From: CALXVA01 sp944392465
Lineage (GTDB): Bacteria > Bacillota > Clostridia > TANB77 > CAG-508
Reading direction: 5' to 3'
Assembly (NCBI GenBank): GCA_963931155.1
Contig: OZ006978.1
Location: 1,633,301 to 1,697,300, forward strand
DNA length: 64,000 nucleotides
The notes under the pieces are model-generated. The model did not search any database. It had not been told where the DNA came from and worked only from the letters and a program-made list of their open reading frames with translations. The stretch's first letter is position 1. Every line of letters begins with the position of its first letter. The position numbers and the translations under genes were made by a program. Below, in pieces: positions 8,069 to 17,769 of this stretch.

Positions 8069-8911
8069 GTGAAAAATGAATTAAATGTAAAATTAGGAAA
8101 AAAACAAATAAAGCTTGAATTAGAAAGACCAGAGCTTATTTATGGAATTGAAGGAGTTTGGTGTACACAACCTTTACAGGAAAAAAAAGCATACATAGAA
8201 TTGATTGAAAAGAATGTGCCAATTATTTATTCGCAAAATATAAATATTCAAAAAAATAGATTTTTTATTCCAGCACACAATCAAGAAGATTTTGAATATG
8301 CGAAAAAAAACCAACTTCCAATAAAACAAGTAGTTGCACCATATTTTTATGGTGTTGGTGATGAAGAGGTAAGAAAAGATGTAAAAACACAAAAGAGGCA
8401 TAGTATAATTGCTGTTATAAAACATAGTAAAGAAGATAAATATTTATGTGTGGATTGTAAAGGAAGAGTATGTAAATCTTTTGTTTTAGGAGGAATAGAA
8501 GATGGAGAAACACCTGAGCAAGCAGCCTTAAGAGAAGTAAAAGAAGAAACAGGATATACAGATGTTTTAATTACATATCATAGTCCATTTGTACTTATAA
8601 ATCATTTTTATGCAGGCTATAAAGGTGTTAATAGATATGCAACATTAGATATTTTATTTGGAGAACTTAAGTCTGATAAAAATGTTGGTATTTCAGAAAA
8701 CGAGAATAAGAAACATGTAGTAAAGTGGATTACAAAAAATGAATTATCTGAATTTATATCTGTAAATAATAATAAATTTGCACTAGATGTTTTGCTAAAT
8801 GGAGAGAAAGCCTATACTGGTGAGGGGATTATGATAAATTCATACAAATTTAATGGAATGAATTCGGAAAAAGTAAGAGACAAGATTGAAGAAATTTTAA
8901 ATAAAAAATAA
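8069..8911 (+). CDS. NUDIX hydrolase fused to a LeuRS-editing-like N-terminal domain
   Basis: A 280-residue protein. Residues 141-163 form a canonical Nudix box (GG-x5-E-x7-REVKEETGY), which hydrolyses nucleoside diphosphates linked to other moieties. Residues 15-110 resemble a shortened CP1 editing domain of bacterial leucyl-tRNA synthetase. ERPELIYG (R20-P21-E22) parallels the T-x-RPET motif, and FIPAHNQEDFEYAKK (H70 to D74) then LPIKQVV parallels the VPAHDQRDYEFARK motif. The Thr of T-x-RPET is replaced, but the last Asp is kept. There is no synthetase core, so this is a free-standing editing-domain/NUDIX fusion. The GTG start at 8069 follows AAAGGAG. The homology claim rests on motif recall and should be tested with profile search. 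Confidence 0.75.
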   Translation: MKNELNVKLGKKQIKLELERPELIYGIEGVWCTQPLQEKKAYIELIEKNVPIIYSQNINIQKNRFFIPAHNQEDFEYAKKNQLPIKQVVAPYFYGVGDEEVRKDVKTQKRHSIIAVIKHSKEDKYLCVDCKGRVCKSFVLGGIEDGETPEQAALREVKEETGYTDVLITYHSPFVLINHFYAGYKGVNRYATLDILFGELKSDKNVGISENENKKHVVKWITKNELSEFISVNNNKFALDVLLNGEKAYTGEGIMINSYKFNGMNSEKVRDKIEEILNKK

Positions 8912-8922
8912 AGGATTGAAAA

Positions 8923-9957
8923 ATGAATAGTATTTTTTCAAAGAATGTTACATATGTAGAATATGCAAGAAGTGGAGTAGTATACTATACAGACAATATT
9001 GAAAAAGTAAACAAATTGAGAGAAAAAGGATGGAAATTTAATCAATATTCAGATGGTTTTAGAGTGATTCCGCCAGAAGAATGTATTGTAGATATTACAA
9101 ATTATAAAAAAGTAATGCAATATAATAATCCAATAATTAATTTGGCTTATTACGACTTTTTAAATGATTTGATTGAAAAGAATTCTATAAAAAAATTTAT
9201 AAATAGAATAATAGATTATGATAGTTTTTATTATAATGATTTTGATTATTTAATATCTAATGGCCCCGTACTAGATACAGAAATAAGAATTTCGGGCAGT
9301 GATAATAGAATAAAGAAATTAAAAATGGATATGCTTGAAGAGTTTCTTAATAATAAAAGATATAAAATATATATTGAGAATGTAAAAAAAGAAATTGGAA
9401 AACCTAATATACTTATTAGATATAAGCAACCATTAAGAGAAAGAAATATTATAGAGCAAATTTTTTATAAAGAGCTAAATGAAAATATTTGTCTGATAAA
9501 AAGAATTAATTGTTATAATCCTAACATAGATAAAATATATAATCTAGATAAAATAAATACAAAAGTGGATGTAATACTATTTATACCTTTTGGGTGTTTT
9601 AAGTATCTATCCTCATTTACAAATGAAAGTAACATAAACAAAATAATGTTTTGGGAGTTTCATGCAGAAAAAAATAAAGGAAAGACATTTAAATTATTTG
9701 AAAAGAATCTAAGAGGTAAAAATGTATTAATTATAGACAATATGTATTCTGGAAAAACAATGAATATAGCTAAAAAGAAAGTTGAAAGTTTAGGAGGTAG
9801 ACCAATTATATTGGGTATTAATCCCAAGAACAAGAATAATATAGTAGAATCAGATTATTTGATGATTCTTAATAATATTTTTTCTAAAGAAGAGTTAAAT
9901 ATAAAAGATTCAAAACTTTTTAGAAATATATATACTAAAATTTTTAGAAATAATTGA
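8923..9957 (+). CDS. Phosphoribosyltransferase-like protein
   Basis: A 344-residue protein without a clear family. Its C-terminal third contains RGKNVLIIDNMYSGKTMNIA (residues about 265-283), which resembles the PRPP loop of type I phosphoribosyltransferases (V-L-I-V-D-D-x-x-x-T-G-x-T), followed by the typical hydrophobic strand RPIILGIN. The second acidic residue of the loop is Asn here, so catalysis may be altered. The N-terminal two-thirds show no recognised motif. It starts 11 bp after the NUDIX gene and is 46 bp before the second CYTH gene, so it belongs to the cassette. A role in attaching or releasing a ribose-phosphate group is inference. Confidence 0.55.
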   Translation: MNSIFSKNVTYVEYARSGVVYYTDNIEKVNKLREKGWKFNQYSDGFRVIPPEECIVDITNYKKVMQYNNPIINLAYYDFLNDLIEKNSIKKFINRIIDYDSFYYNDFDYLISNGPVLDTEIRISGSDNRIKKLKMDMLEEFLNNKRYKIYIENVKKEIGKPNILIRYKQPLRERNIIEQIFYKELNENICLIKRINCYNPNIDKIYNLDKINTKVDVILFIPFGCFKYLSSFTNESNINKIMFWEFHAEKNKGKTFKLFEKNLRGKNVLIIDNMYSGKTMNIAKKKVESLGGRPIILGINPKNKNNIVESDYLMILNNIFSKEELNIKDSKLFRNIYTKIFRNN

Positions 9958-10003
9958 ACATTATAATAAATCCTATTTTTAATTAAGAAAGGAATTAAAT
10001 TTA

Positions 10004-10597
10004 ATGATAAATATAAGTAACGAGATTAAATTTGAAATAGATAATGTGAATGATTTTATTAATCAATTACGAGAAAAAAGTATTGTGTTAATAGGAGGCT
10101 ATAAAGAAAAAACAGTAAGATATGATAATGCTGACTCGAGCTTAGAGCGTGAAGGAAAATTTATTAGAGTAAGAAGCGGAATAAAAAATGTTGTATCAAT
10201 AAAAGAAAAAATTAATAACTGTGATAATGACGACGATAACTTTCTGAAAAGAAATGATATAGAAGTTGAAGTAAGTGATATTAAAAAAATTCAATATATT
10301 TTGGAGCAAATAGGGCTTCATAAAACTTTTACAATGGAAAAATATAGACTTAAATGGAAATATAATGATGATGTAGAATTAAATTTAGATGAATTACCTT
10401 TTGGAGTATTTTTAGAGATTCATGGAAATGAGAAAGATGTATTAGAAGCAAGTAAAGACTTAGGGCTTAATGTGAAAAATGCAAAGAAAGGGACTTATTG
10501 GGATATTTTTGAAGAATTTAAAAACAAAAATAACATTAATTCTAGCATAAAAAACATAGAATTCGGAGAAGGTTATTCATATAAAATAGCGAGATAG
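10004..10597 (+). CDS. CYTH-domain protein (class IV adenylate cyclase-like), second copy
   Basis: A 197-residue protein. The order of motifs fits CyaB-type CYTH proteins: NEIKFEI at the start, KTVRYDNADSSLEREGKFIRVR, SIKEK, then RNDIEVEV, FTMEKYRLKWKY and ELNLDELPFGVFLEIHG. This is a better match to the CyaB group than the first CYTH gene of the cassette. Class IV cyclases make cAMP from ATP, but many relatives only hydrolyse triphosphates. AAGAAAGGAATT precedes the ATG. It is the last gene of the co-directional cassette, and a terminator follows. Confidence 0.85.
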   Translation: MINISNEIKFEIDNVNDFINQLREKSIVLIGGYKEKTVRYDNADSSLEREGKFIRVRSGIKNVVSIKEKINNCDNDDDNFLKRNDIEVEVSDIKKIQYILEQIGLHKTFTMEKYRLKWKYNDDVELNLDELPFGVFLEIHGNEKDVLEASKDLGLNVKNAKKGTYWDIFEEFKNKNNINSSIKNIEFGEGYSYKIAR

Positions 10598-10630
10598 AAT
10601 ATAGATTTGATATTTCATAATTGTTAAAAA

Positions 10631-10666
10631 AGATAATTGTTTAAACATAAGCAATTGTCTTTTTGT
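10631..10666 (+). terminator. Terminator of the radical SAM/NUDIX/CYTH cassette
   Basis: AGATAATTG (10631-10639) pairs with CAATTGTCT (10652-10660) with one G-U pair, and a T run follows. It closes the cassette and separates it from the exporter gene. Confidence 0.75.
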
Positions 10667-10704
10667 GATTTTAATTCGAAATTTATAATATAAAGAGGTA
10701 TTAA

Positions 10705-10733
10705 TTGATAAAAAAAACATTTAATGATATACT
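10705..10733 (+). promoter_or_regulatory. Predicted sigma-A promoter for the MacB-like exporter
   Basis: TTGATA (10705-10710), a 17-bp spacer and TATACT (10728-10733) lie about 80 bp before the exporter start. Confidence 0.55.
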
Positions 10734-10813
10734 TTCATAAAAAATAATAAGTGTATCTAAAACATTTTGCATATAATAATTAAAGTTAAATTTAATACAA
10801 AAGGAGAAATTTT

Positions 10814-13800
10814 ATGTTAAAAATACAGAATGTGTATAAAGAATATAAAACGGGAAATTTAATACAAAAAGCTTTAAATAATGTAAGCTTAAATTTAAGG
10901 GACAATGAATTTGTCGCTATTTTAGGACCAAGTGGCTCTGGAAAAACAACATTATTAAATATTATAGGTGGTTTGGATAGGTATGATAAAGGTGATTTAA
11001 TAATTAATGGTATATCTACGAAAAAGTATAAAGATAGGGACTGGGATTCTTATCGTAATCATACAATTGGCTTTGTCTTTCAAAGCTATAATTTAATACC
11101 ACATCAAACAATTTTAGCTAATGTAGAACTTGCACTTACTATTTCTGGGGTTTCTAGGAATGAGCGTAGACAAAGAGCTATAAAAGCACTAGAAAAAGTT
11201 GGTCTTGCAAATCAACTTCATAAAAAACCAAATCAATTATCTGGTGGGCAAATGCAAAGAGTTGCAATTGCAAGAGCATTGGTTAATAATCCAGATATAG
11301 TATTAGCAGATGAACCAACTCGGTGCATTAGATAGTGATACAAGTTTGCAAGTTATGGAATTATTAAAAGAGGTTGCTAAAGATAGATTGGTAGTAATGG
11401 TAACACATAATCCTGAACTTGCAGAAAATTATGCCACACGTATTGTTAATATAAAAGATGGAAAAATATTAGCAGATACAAATCCATATAAAGTAGATAA
11501 AGAGAAACATAAAAAAACAATTCATAAGAATTTAGGTAAAACATCAATGTCTTTTTTTACTTCTTTAGCACTTTCATTTAACAATCTAAGAACAAAAAAA
11601 GGAAGAACAATTTTAACCTCTTTTGCAGGCTCAATAGGAATAATTGGAATAGCCCTTATATTGTCATTATCTAATGGAGTGAATACATATATTAAATCAG
11701 TTGAGGAAGATACTTTATCCAAATACCCTTTGCAAATTCAAAGTTCAGGTATTGATATGAGTTCATTACTAATGGGAGCTAGTACGGAAACAGAAGATAA
11801 TGAAAAACAAATCGCAGGAGAGATAAATGTTAGTAAACAAATAACTACAATGTTTGCTAGCATTGGTTCAAATGATTTAGCATCATTAAAAAAATATTTA
11901 GATAGTGATGAGTCAAAGATTTATGACTATGCGAAAGATGTAGAATATACGTATGATGTTACACCATTAATATATAATTCAGATATAAGTAATTTAAGAC
12001 AACTAAATCCAGATGTAACCTTTTCAAGTCTTGGAATAGGTTCAAGTCAATCATCTAATAGTTTAATGTCTAGTATGATGAGTACAGATGTTTTTTATCA
12101 AATGCCAGAAGATTCTAATTTGTATGAAAAACAATATGATGTAAAAGCAGGAAAATGGCCAACTAATTCTAATGAATGTGTTTTGGTATTGTCGAAAAAT
12201 GGAAATATTAGTGACTTCTTATTATATACATTGGGATTAAGGGATTATGATGAATTGGATGAATTTGTGGCTGAGTTTTCGAAAGGTGAAGAGGTTGAAA
12301 CACCAGATAATTTAGGAGCATATTCATATGATGATATTATAGGTATAAACTTTAAGTTGGTTAATAGTAGTGATTGCTATGAATATGACAAGGAATATAA
12401 GATTTGGCGTGATAAAACAGATAATAAAACATATATGAAAAAAATCGTACAAAATGGAGAAAATTTAGAAATTGTTGGAATAGTACAGCCAAAAGAAGGA
12501 GCAACAAGTACTATGCTAATGCCTGGAATATATTATCCCGCTTCACTAACAAAAAAAATAATTGATAATGCAAACAACAGCAGAATAGTACAAGAGCAAT
12601 TAAAAAATCCAGATATTAATGTATTTACAGGCAAAAGATTTGACGATAAAAGTGAAGATGATTCATTTAATATGAATTCATTAATTGAAGTGGATACAAA
12701 TGCAATTAAGTCTGCATTTAATATTGACCAATCAAAAGTCAATGTGGATTTTGGAAATTTGAACAATGTACTAACCCAAAATTCATTACCATCACTTAAT
12801 ATAGAAGATATTCTAAAAAATATAAAATTCTCTATATCAAGTAAGGATTTATCAAATTTAATGAATGACATATTAGAAGGCTATCAAAAATATATACAAA
12901 AAAATCCTGAAGCAGATATAAAACAAATTAGTAAGCAATTATCTGAATACTTACAATCTAAAGAGGCAAGTGAAATTATAAATAAAAAAATACAAGAAAT
13001 AATTCAAGAAACTGGTAGTTTAAGTTTTACACTGGAACAATTACAAGAAATTATGACAGAAGTTTTAAAAGGATATAACAAATATGTAGATGATAATAAA
13101 TTAGTAACTGTAGATGATTTAAATAAATATCTTGTGGAATTTCTAGACTCTGAAGATGCAAAAGAAATTATAGCAACAAATATAACAGAAATGGTTAAAT
13201 CACAAGATTTAGACACACAAATTTCTAATATTATGGAAAATTACATGCAAACAGCTATAAGCTCATTAAGCGTAGGCTTACAGAATGAAATGCAATCTAG
13301 TATTTCTAATTTAGCAAACTCAATATCTAATGCAATAAGTATAGATGAAAATGCTTTTATAGGTGCATTCAAAATGAAAATGGATGAAAATGAATTATCT
13401 GAACTTATGAATTCACTTATGTCTAAAGAAAGTGTTACATATGAAGGAAATTTAAAAATGCTAAACTATGCCAATTTAGAAGAACCAAGTGCAATAAATA
13501 TTTATCCTAAAGATTTTGAAGGAAACAAGGAAATCTCTAATATATTAAATGAATATAATGAACGAATGAAAGCAGAAGGAGATGAAGATAAAGTTATATC
13601 ATATACCGATATGGTAGGGACTTTAATGAGTTCTGTAACAACAATTGTCGATACAATTAGTTATGTATTAATAGCTTTTGTTGCAATATCATTAGTAGTT
13701 TCTTCAATTATGATTGGTGTAATAACATATATTAGTGTTTTGGAACGCAAAAAAGAAATTGGTATTTTACGAGCAATGGGAGCTTCTAAACATAATGTTG

Positions 13801-14060
13801 CACAAGTGTTTAATGCAGAAACTATTATAGTAGGTGCACTTGCGGGGTTAATAGGTGTAGGAATAACTTTACTACTTATAATTCCAATTAATAAAATTAT
13901 AAGTGTACTATCAAATGGAGCAAATGTGAAAGCAGTACTGCCGGTAGTAGCTGGAATTATTCTTGTTATCATAAGTATTCTTTTAACATTAATAGGAGGA
14001 ATTATACCATCTCGAAAAGCAGCTAAAGAAGATCCTGTTTTAGCATTAAGAAGTGAATAA
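10814..14060 (+). CDS. MacB-like ABC exporter (ATPase fused to FtsX-type permease), read through a +1 shift at CGG
   Basis: A single 1081-residue protein if one base is skipped. Residues 1-220 are an ABC ATPase: Walker A GPSGSGKTT (38-46), the Q-loop region FVFQSYN, signature LSGGQ (142-146), Walker B IVLADEPT, D-loop ALDS and switch VTHNPE. A transmembrane helix near IIGIALILSLSNG is followed by a large extracytoplasmic domain of about 600 residues and three C-terminal helices of the FtsX permease type, with the ERKKEIGILRAMGAS loop. The reading frame breaks after ADEPT: codon 170 is CGG (11321-11323) and zero frame stops at TAG shortly after. Skipping the C gives GGT, restoring the conserved ADEPT-G-ALDS. 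It probably exports peptides or lipids, or senses the envelope. Without the shift only a truncated 173-residue ATPase would be made. Confidence 0.85.
11318..11324 (+). other. CGG +1 frameshift site 1 (ABC exporter)
   Basis: Zero frame reads ACT CGG TGC ATT AGA TAG. Skipping C11321 gives ACT GGT GCA TTA GAT, which restores the ABC D-loop. Same pattern as the sites at 14832, 32855 and 59876. Confidence 0.85.
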
Positions 14061-14140
14061 AATATAAAAAATAAATGAAATTAAAACAAGTAAAGTGTTA
14101 ATATAAAAAATGTAATAGAATAAGGAAGGGGTAAGCAATA

Positions 14141-14653
14141 ATGGAATTGTGGACTGTATATGATATTAATAAAAAATCCACAGGAAAAACAATTGATAGA
14201 CATAGCAATGAAAAATTAAAAGAAGGCGAATACCATTTAGTAGTAGAAGCCATTATAATAAACTTCAAAGGAGAAATTTTATTAAATAAACGTTCTAAAT
14301 TAAAAAATAAATATCCATGCATGTGGGAAACTACGGGAGGCTCTTGTATAAAAGGTGAAAATAGTTTACAGGCAATATTACGAGAAATACGAGAAGAATT
14401 AGGAATTATTTTTAATGAATCAGAAGCTATTTTTTATAAAACTTTAAGAGATGATGTTGCAAAAGATTTTAAAGATATATGGTTATTTAGAAAAGATTTA
14501 GAAATAGAGAATTTAAATTATACAGACGGAGAAGTAATTGATTCTAAGTGGGTTACTATAGATGAATTTGAAAAAATGATTGATAAAGAAGAAATTATCC
14601 CAACGATAGATTTTGATAAAGAAGATTATGAACAATGTTTAGAATTAACGTAA
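14141..14653 (+). CDS. NUDIX hydrolase
   Basis: A 170-residue NUDIX protein. The Nudix box GGSCIKGENSLQAILREI followed by REELG (about residues 67-89) has the expected GX5EX7REUXEEXGU pattern. The N-terminus (ELWTVYDINKKSTGKTIDR) resembles the isopentenyl-diphosphate isomerase-like and YfcD-like NUDIX group, in which a short WxVYD strand precedes the fold. The substrate cannot be deduced. AAGGAAGGGG precedes the ATG. It follows the exporter by 80 bp with no terminator seen between them, so they may share a transcript. Confidence 0.88.
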   Translation: MELWTVYDINKKSTGKTIDRHSNEKLKEGEYHLVVEAIIINFKGEILLNKRSKLKNKYPCMWETTGGSCIKGENSLQAILREIREELGIIFNESEAIFYKTLRDDVAKDFKDIWLFRKDLEIENLNYTDGEVIDSKWVTIDEFEKMIDKEEIIPTIDFDKEDYEQCLELT

Positions 14654-14825
14654 GGAGCATAATGAAAAGTTTGATAGTGAAAATTATGTATGTAATAGAA
14701 AAAGAAAAAGGAGAAAATAAGTTCAAAAAATTAATGCAACAAAATATTTGTAAAAACACTACACAAATTGAAAAAATTGTGATAAAATAATTTAGGATTT
14801 TTGTTTAAGATAAGGAGGTAAGAGT

Positions 14826-15552
14826 ATGTCTCGGACACAGTAAATGGCATAACATACAAGCAAAAAAAGGTAAAGCAGATGCAGCAAGAGGAAAAATATT
14901 TACAAAACTAGGAAGAGAATTACTAATAGCAGTTAAGCAAGGTGGTCCTGATCCGGCCGGTAATTCTAAATTAAAAGATGTTATAGCAAAATGTAAGGCA
15001 AACAACATGCCAAATGATACAATAAATAATGCAATTAAGAAAGCTTCTGGAGAAGGAAGTAGTGAAAACTATGAAGAAATTACATATGAAGGTTATGGAG
15101 TTAATGGAGTAGCTGTAATTGTTGAAGCAAGTACAGATAACAAAAATAGAACAGCAGCAGATGTTAGACATGCATTTGATAGAGCTGGAGGAAATTTAGG
15201 AACAACAGGTTGTGTATCATATATGTTCTCTAAAAAAGGTGTAATAATAATTGACAAAGAAACAACAGAACTATCAGAAGATGATATGATGATGCTTGCT
15301 TTAGATAGTGGGGCTGAAGATTTTGAAGCAACTGATGAATGTTATGAGATAACAACAGCACCAGAAGATTTTTCTGCTGTTAGAGAAGCATTAGAAGAAA
15401 AGGGCTTAGAATTTTTACAAGCTGAAGTTCAAATGGTTCCATCTACATATGTAAAATTAGATGAAAAAGATGCAGAAAAAATGCAAAGATTAATAGATAA
15501 TCTAGAAGATTTAGATGATGTAATGAATGTATATCATAACTGGGATGAATAA
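14826..15552 (+). CDS. yebC: YebC/TACO1-family translation-associated protein, +1 shift at codon 3
   Basis: The full protein is 241 residues, the normal YebC length, but only if one base is skipped at the third codon. Zero frame reads ATG TCT CGG ACA CAG TAA. Skipping C14832 gives MSGHSKWHNIQAKKGKAD, the nearly invariant family N-terminus. An AAGGAGGTAAGAGT ribosome binding site precedes ATG 14826, confirming the start. A later in-frame ATG at 15007 would remove the whole N-terminal domain and has no ribosome binding site. YebC proteins, once called transcriptional regulators, bind ribosomes and help translate difficult sequences such as polyproline. A required frameshift at codon 3 would make its own synthesis depend on how CGG is decoded, similar in logic to the prfB frameshift. 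That regulatory idea is inference. Confidence 0.9.
14832..14835 (+). other. CGG +1 frameshift site 2 (yebC codon 3)
   Basis: TCT CGG ACA in zero frame; skipping C14832 gives TCT GGA CAC and the conserved MSGHSKW. Zero frame stops three codons after CGG. Confidence 0.88.
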
Positions 15553-15616
15553 TTAATACTTTATTAAAAAACAAGCAAAAGAAAAAAATAAAATATAACA
15601 AAAATATATATTAGTA

Positions 15617-15661
15617 AAAGCAGATTTATATAACATCAATATATAAATACTGCTTTTTTTA
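15617..15661 (+). terminator. Terminator after yebC
   Basis: AAAAGCAG and ATTTATAT pair with ATATAAAT and CTGCTTTT across a short loop, followed by a run of at least seven T. Confidence 0.8.
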
Positions 15662-15771
15662 AAAATAAGAGATGTATACACAGAAAAACATAGGAAATAT
15701 ACTATTAAAATTTGTTTAATTATTTTGATTTTATTATTTTTAATATATATTTTAAACAAGGGGGAAAGTAA

Positions 15772-17736
15772 ATGAAGAAAAAAACATTAATAATTGTAAT
15801 ATCAATAGTAGTGGTATTACTTATTGTAGCAGGAGTTTTAACATACTTAATGTTAGGAACAGACATATTTAAGTCTGAGAAAGAATTATTTGCAAAATAT
15901 TCATCACAGGTAATTAATGAAGATGAGTTCTTTCCTAAAGCAATAGTAGATTATGAAACAAAGAAAGAAATGGTTGCTTATGAAAGCAATGGAACATTAT
16001 CTGCTGACACAGAAATTAAAGGAGATGCAACATCAGATACAACTTTACAAGAAATTCAATCTGTTATTGGATATGGAAATAATACTAATATAACTTTTAA
16101 CGGAAAAGTTGACAAAGCAAACAGAAAACTAGAAGAAAGCTTTGTTGTTAACTATACGGATACTGTTAACTTTCCATTTACATTTAAACAAGATGGAGAT
16201 AGATATGGATTATTAGTAAATGGAATATCAGCAACAAATTATGTGGCTGTAGACAATAATAATATTCCTGGGCTATTGCAAGCTTTAGGAATATCTGATG
16301 TGGAAGGTGTTCCTAATAAAATAGAGATGCCAAATATAGAATCATTAAATTTTTCAGAGGAAGAGAAAACACATATCCAAGAAGCATATTTCACACCAAT
16401 GTTTGAAGGTATTACTGAAGATAAATTTACTAAAATAAAAAATGAAGATGGAAGTGTAAGTTATGAACTTAACATAACTGCAGAAGAGTTTAAAAATATA
16501 TTATCACAAATGTTACAAACTTTAAGCACAGATACAGCTATGATAAACAAAATTAATTCTTTTTATACTGAAATGCAAGAAGAATTAAGTGTTGTAGAAA
16601 GTCAAACTTTATCATCTTATGCATCATCATATTATGATTCAACAGATGATTCAACAAGTGAAGGTATTACACCAGATAATATATTAAAAACTAAAAGTGA
16701 TTTAGATAATGAAACATGGGTAGGAAATATAAGAATTAACGTAACAGAAAATCATAAAGAAACAAATAAATTTGTTGTAGAACTTATTGGGGTTGATGTG
16801 AGTAGAGATACAGAAACAAGTACATCTATAGCAAGTGATACTACAGAAGAGCAAAATAGCATGTTGTTTGAAATAACTAAAGTACAATCAAATCCAGCTA
16901 ATTCAAGTTATGGCTATACTATAACTGGAACATATAATGGAATAACATATGCCACAGCCAATATTAATTATGCAGAATTAAATACAAATAATCCAAAAGA
17001 AAATATTACATTTACAGTAGGAAATCCAAACTATTTAACAACAACTTTTTCATACAGCAAAAATATAACATTTGGAAACGCAGTAACAATTGATGGATTT
17101 GATAATACAACAACAGTTGTAATAAATAATTATCAATCAAATCAATTACTCCCATTTCTAATTCAATATGCAAGTAGTGTAATACAATTAAATACAAATC
17201 AAATGACACAAATAGGATATCCAACTGAATTAGTAAACCCATTACTTCTTTGGATTGCAGCACCAAGTACTTCTTTAAATCAAGTAGAAAACGCATCAGA
17301 CAACTTGACTAATACAAATTTAAATACTCAGGAGGCGAATACTTATAATGCACAGTTTATAGATTATGAAGGTAATGTATCAGGAGTACAAGCTAAAACA
17401 TTGGTGGATACTGTAAAACAACATAATTTAGTAGCTACAGACAATGCAGATAAAATACAAGTTCTTACTTTACCTGGAAATTCAATTGTTAATACTTCTG
17501 AAGTTAGTATTAGTAATACAGATCAGGCATATTTAGATACAGTAAATGCTTCATTGCAAACCGCTTCAACATATAATGTATCGTTTGGTTATGATTCAAC
17601 TACAAATAAAATAACAACTATTTATATAACGAGTTTAACCAATGAACCTGAAATTTCAGCTGAAACAGCTACAAATACTACAAGCCCTGAAACTACAATA
17701 GGAACAGATTTAGGAAATAATAATACATTACTTTAA
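15772..17736 (+). CDS. Anchored extracytoplasmic protein, paralogue A
   Basis: A 654-residue protein with one N-terminal membrane anchor (residues 4-30, TLIIVISIVVVLLIVAGVL) and a long exported domain rich in Asn, Thr and Ser. The start of the exported part, LGTDIFKSEKELFAKY, is repeated in the next gene (LGTDTFKSDKDLFIKH), and similarity continues (VNYTDTVNFPFTFKQDG against VNYSDSAKFPISYKHDG), so the two are tandem paralogues. The C-terminal 200 residues are specific to this copy. It may belong to the Clostridial DUF6583-type proteins, but I am not certain of that name. No catalytic motif is seen. AAGGGGGAAAG precedes the ATG. Confidence 0.75.
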   Translation: MKKKTLIIVISIVVVLLIVAGVLTYLMLGTDIFKSEKELFAKYSSQVINEDEFFPKAIVDYETKKEMVAYESNGTLSADTEIKGDATSDTTLQEIQSVIGYGNNTNITFNGKVDKANRKLEESFVVNYTDTVNFPFTFKQDGDRYGLLVNGISATNYVAVDNNNIPGLLQALGISDVEGVPNKIEMPNIESLNFSEEEKTHIQEAYFTPMFEGITEDKFTKIKNEDGSVSYELNITAEEFKNILSQMLQTLSTDTAMINKINSFYTEMQEELSVVESQTLSSYASSYYDSTDDSTSEGITPDNILKTKSDLDNETWVGNIRINVTENHKETNKFVVELIGVDVSRDTETSTSIASDTTEEQNSMLFEITKVQSNPANSSYGYTITGTYNGITYATANINYAELNTNNPKENITFTVGNPNYLTTTFSYSKNITFGNAVTIDGFDNTTTVVINNYQSNQLLPFLIQYASSVIQLNTNQMTQIGYPTELVNPLLLWIAAPSTSLNQVENASDNLTNTNLNTQEANTYNAQFIDYEGNVSGVQAKTLVDTVKQHNLVATDNADKIQVLTLPGNSIVNTSEVSISNTDQAYLDTVNASLQTASTYNVSFGYDSTTNKITTIYITSLTNEPEISAETATNTTSPETTIGTDLGNNNTLL

Positions 17737-17769
17737 AAATAGAACATTACAGTGAAAAAGGGGAAGAAA

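Noticed and set aside
11310..14060. A separate permease gene starting MNQLGALDS
   Set aside because: The ATG lies out of the zero frame inside the ABC ATPase, and the first codons continue its D-loop. One fused gene with a one-base break explains both parts.
15007..15552. A short 181-residue YebC starting at 15007
   Set aside because: It lacks a ribosome binding site and the conserved N-terminal domain, which is present upstream after one skipped C.
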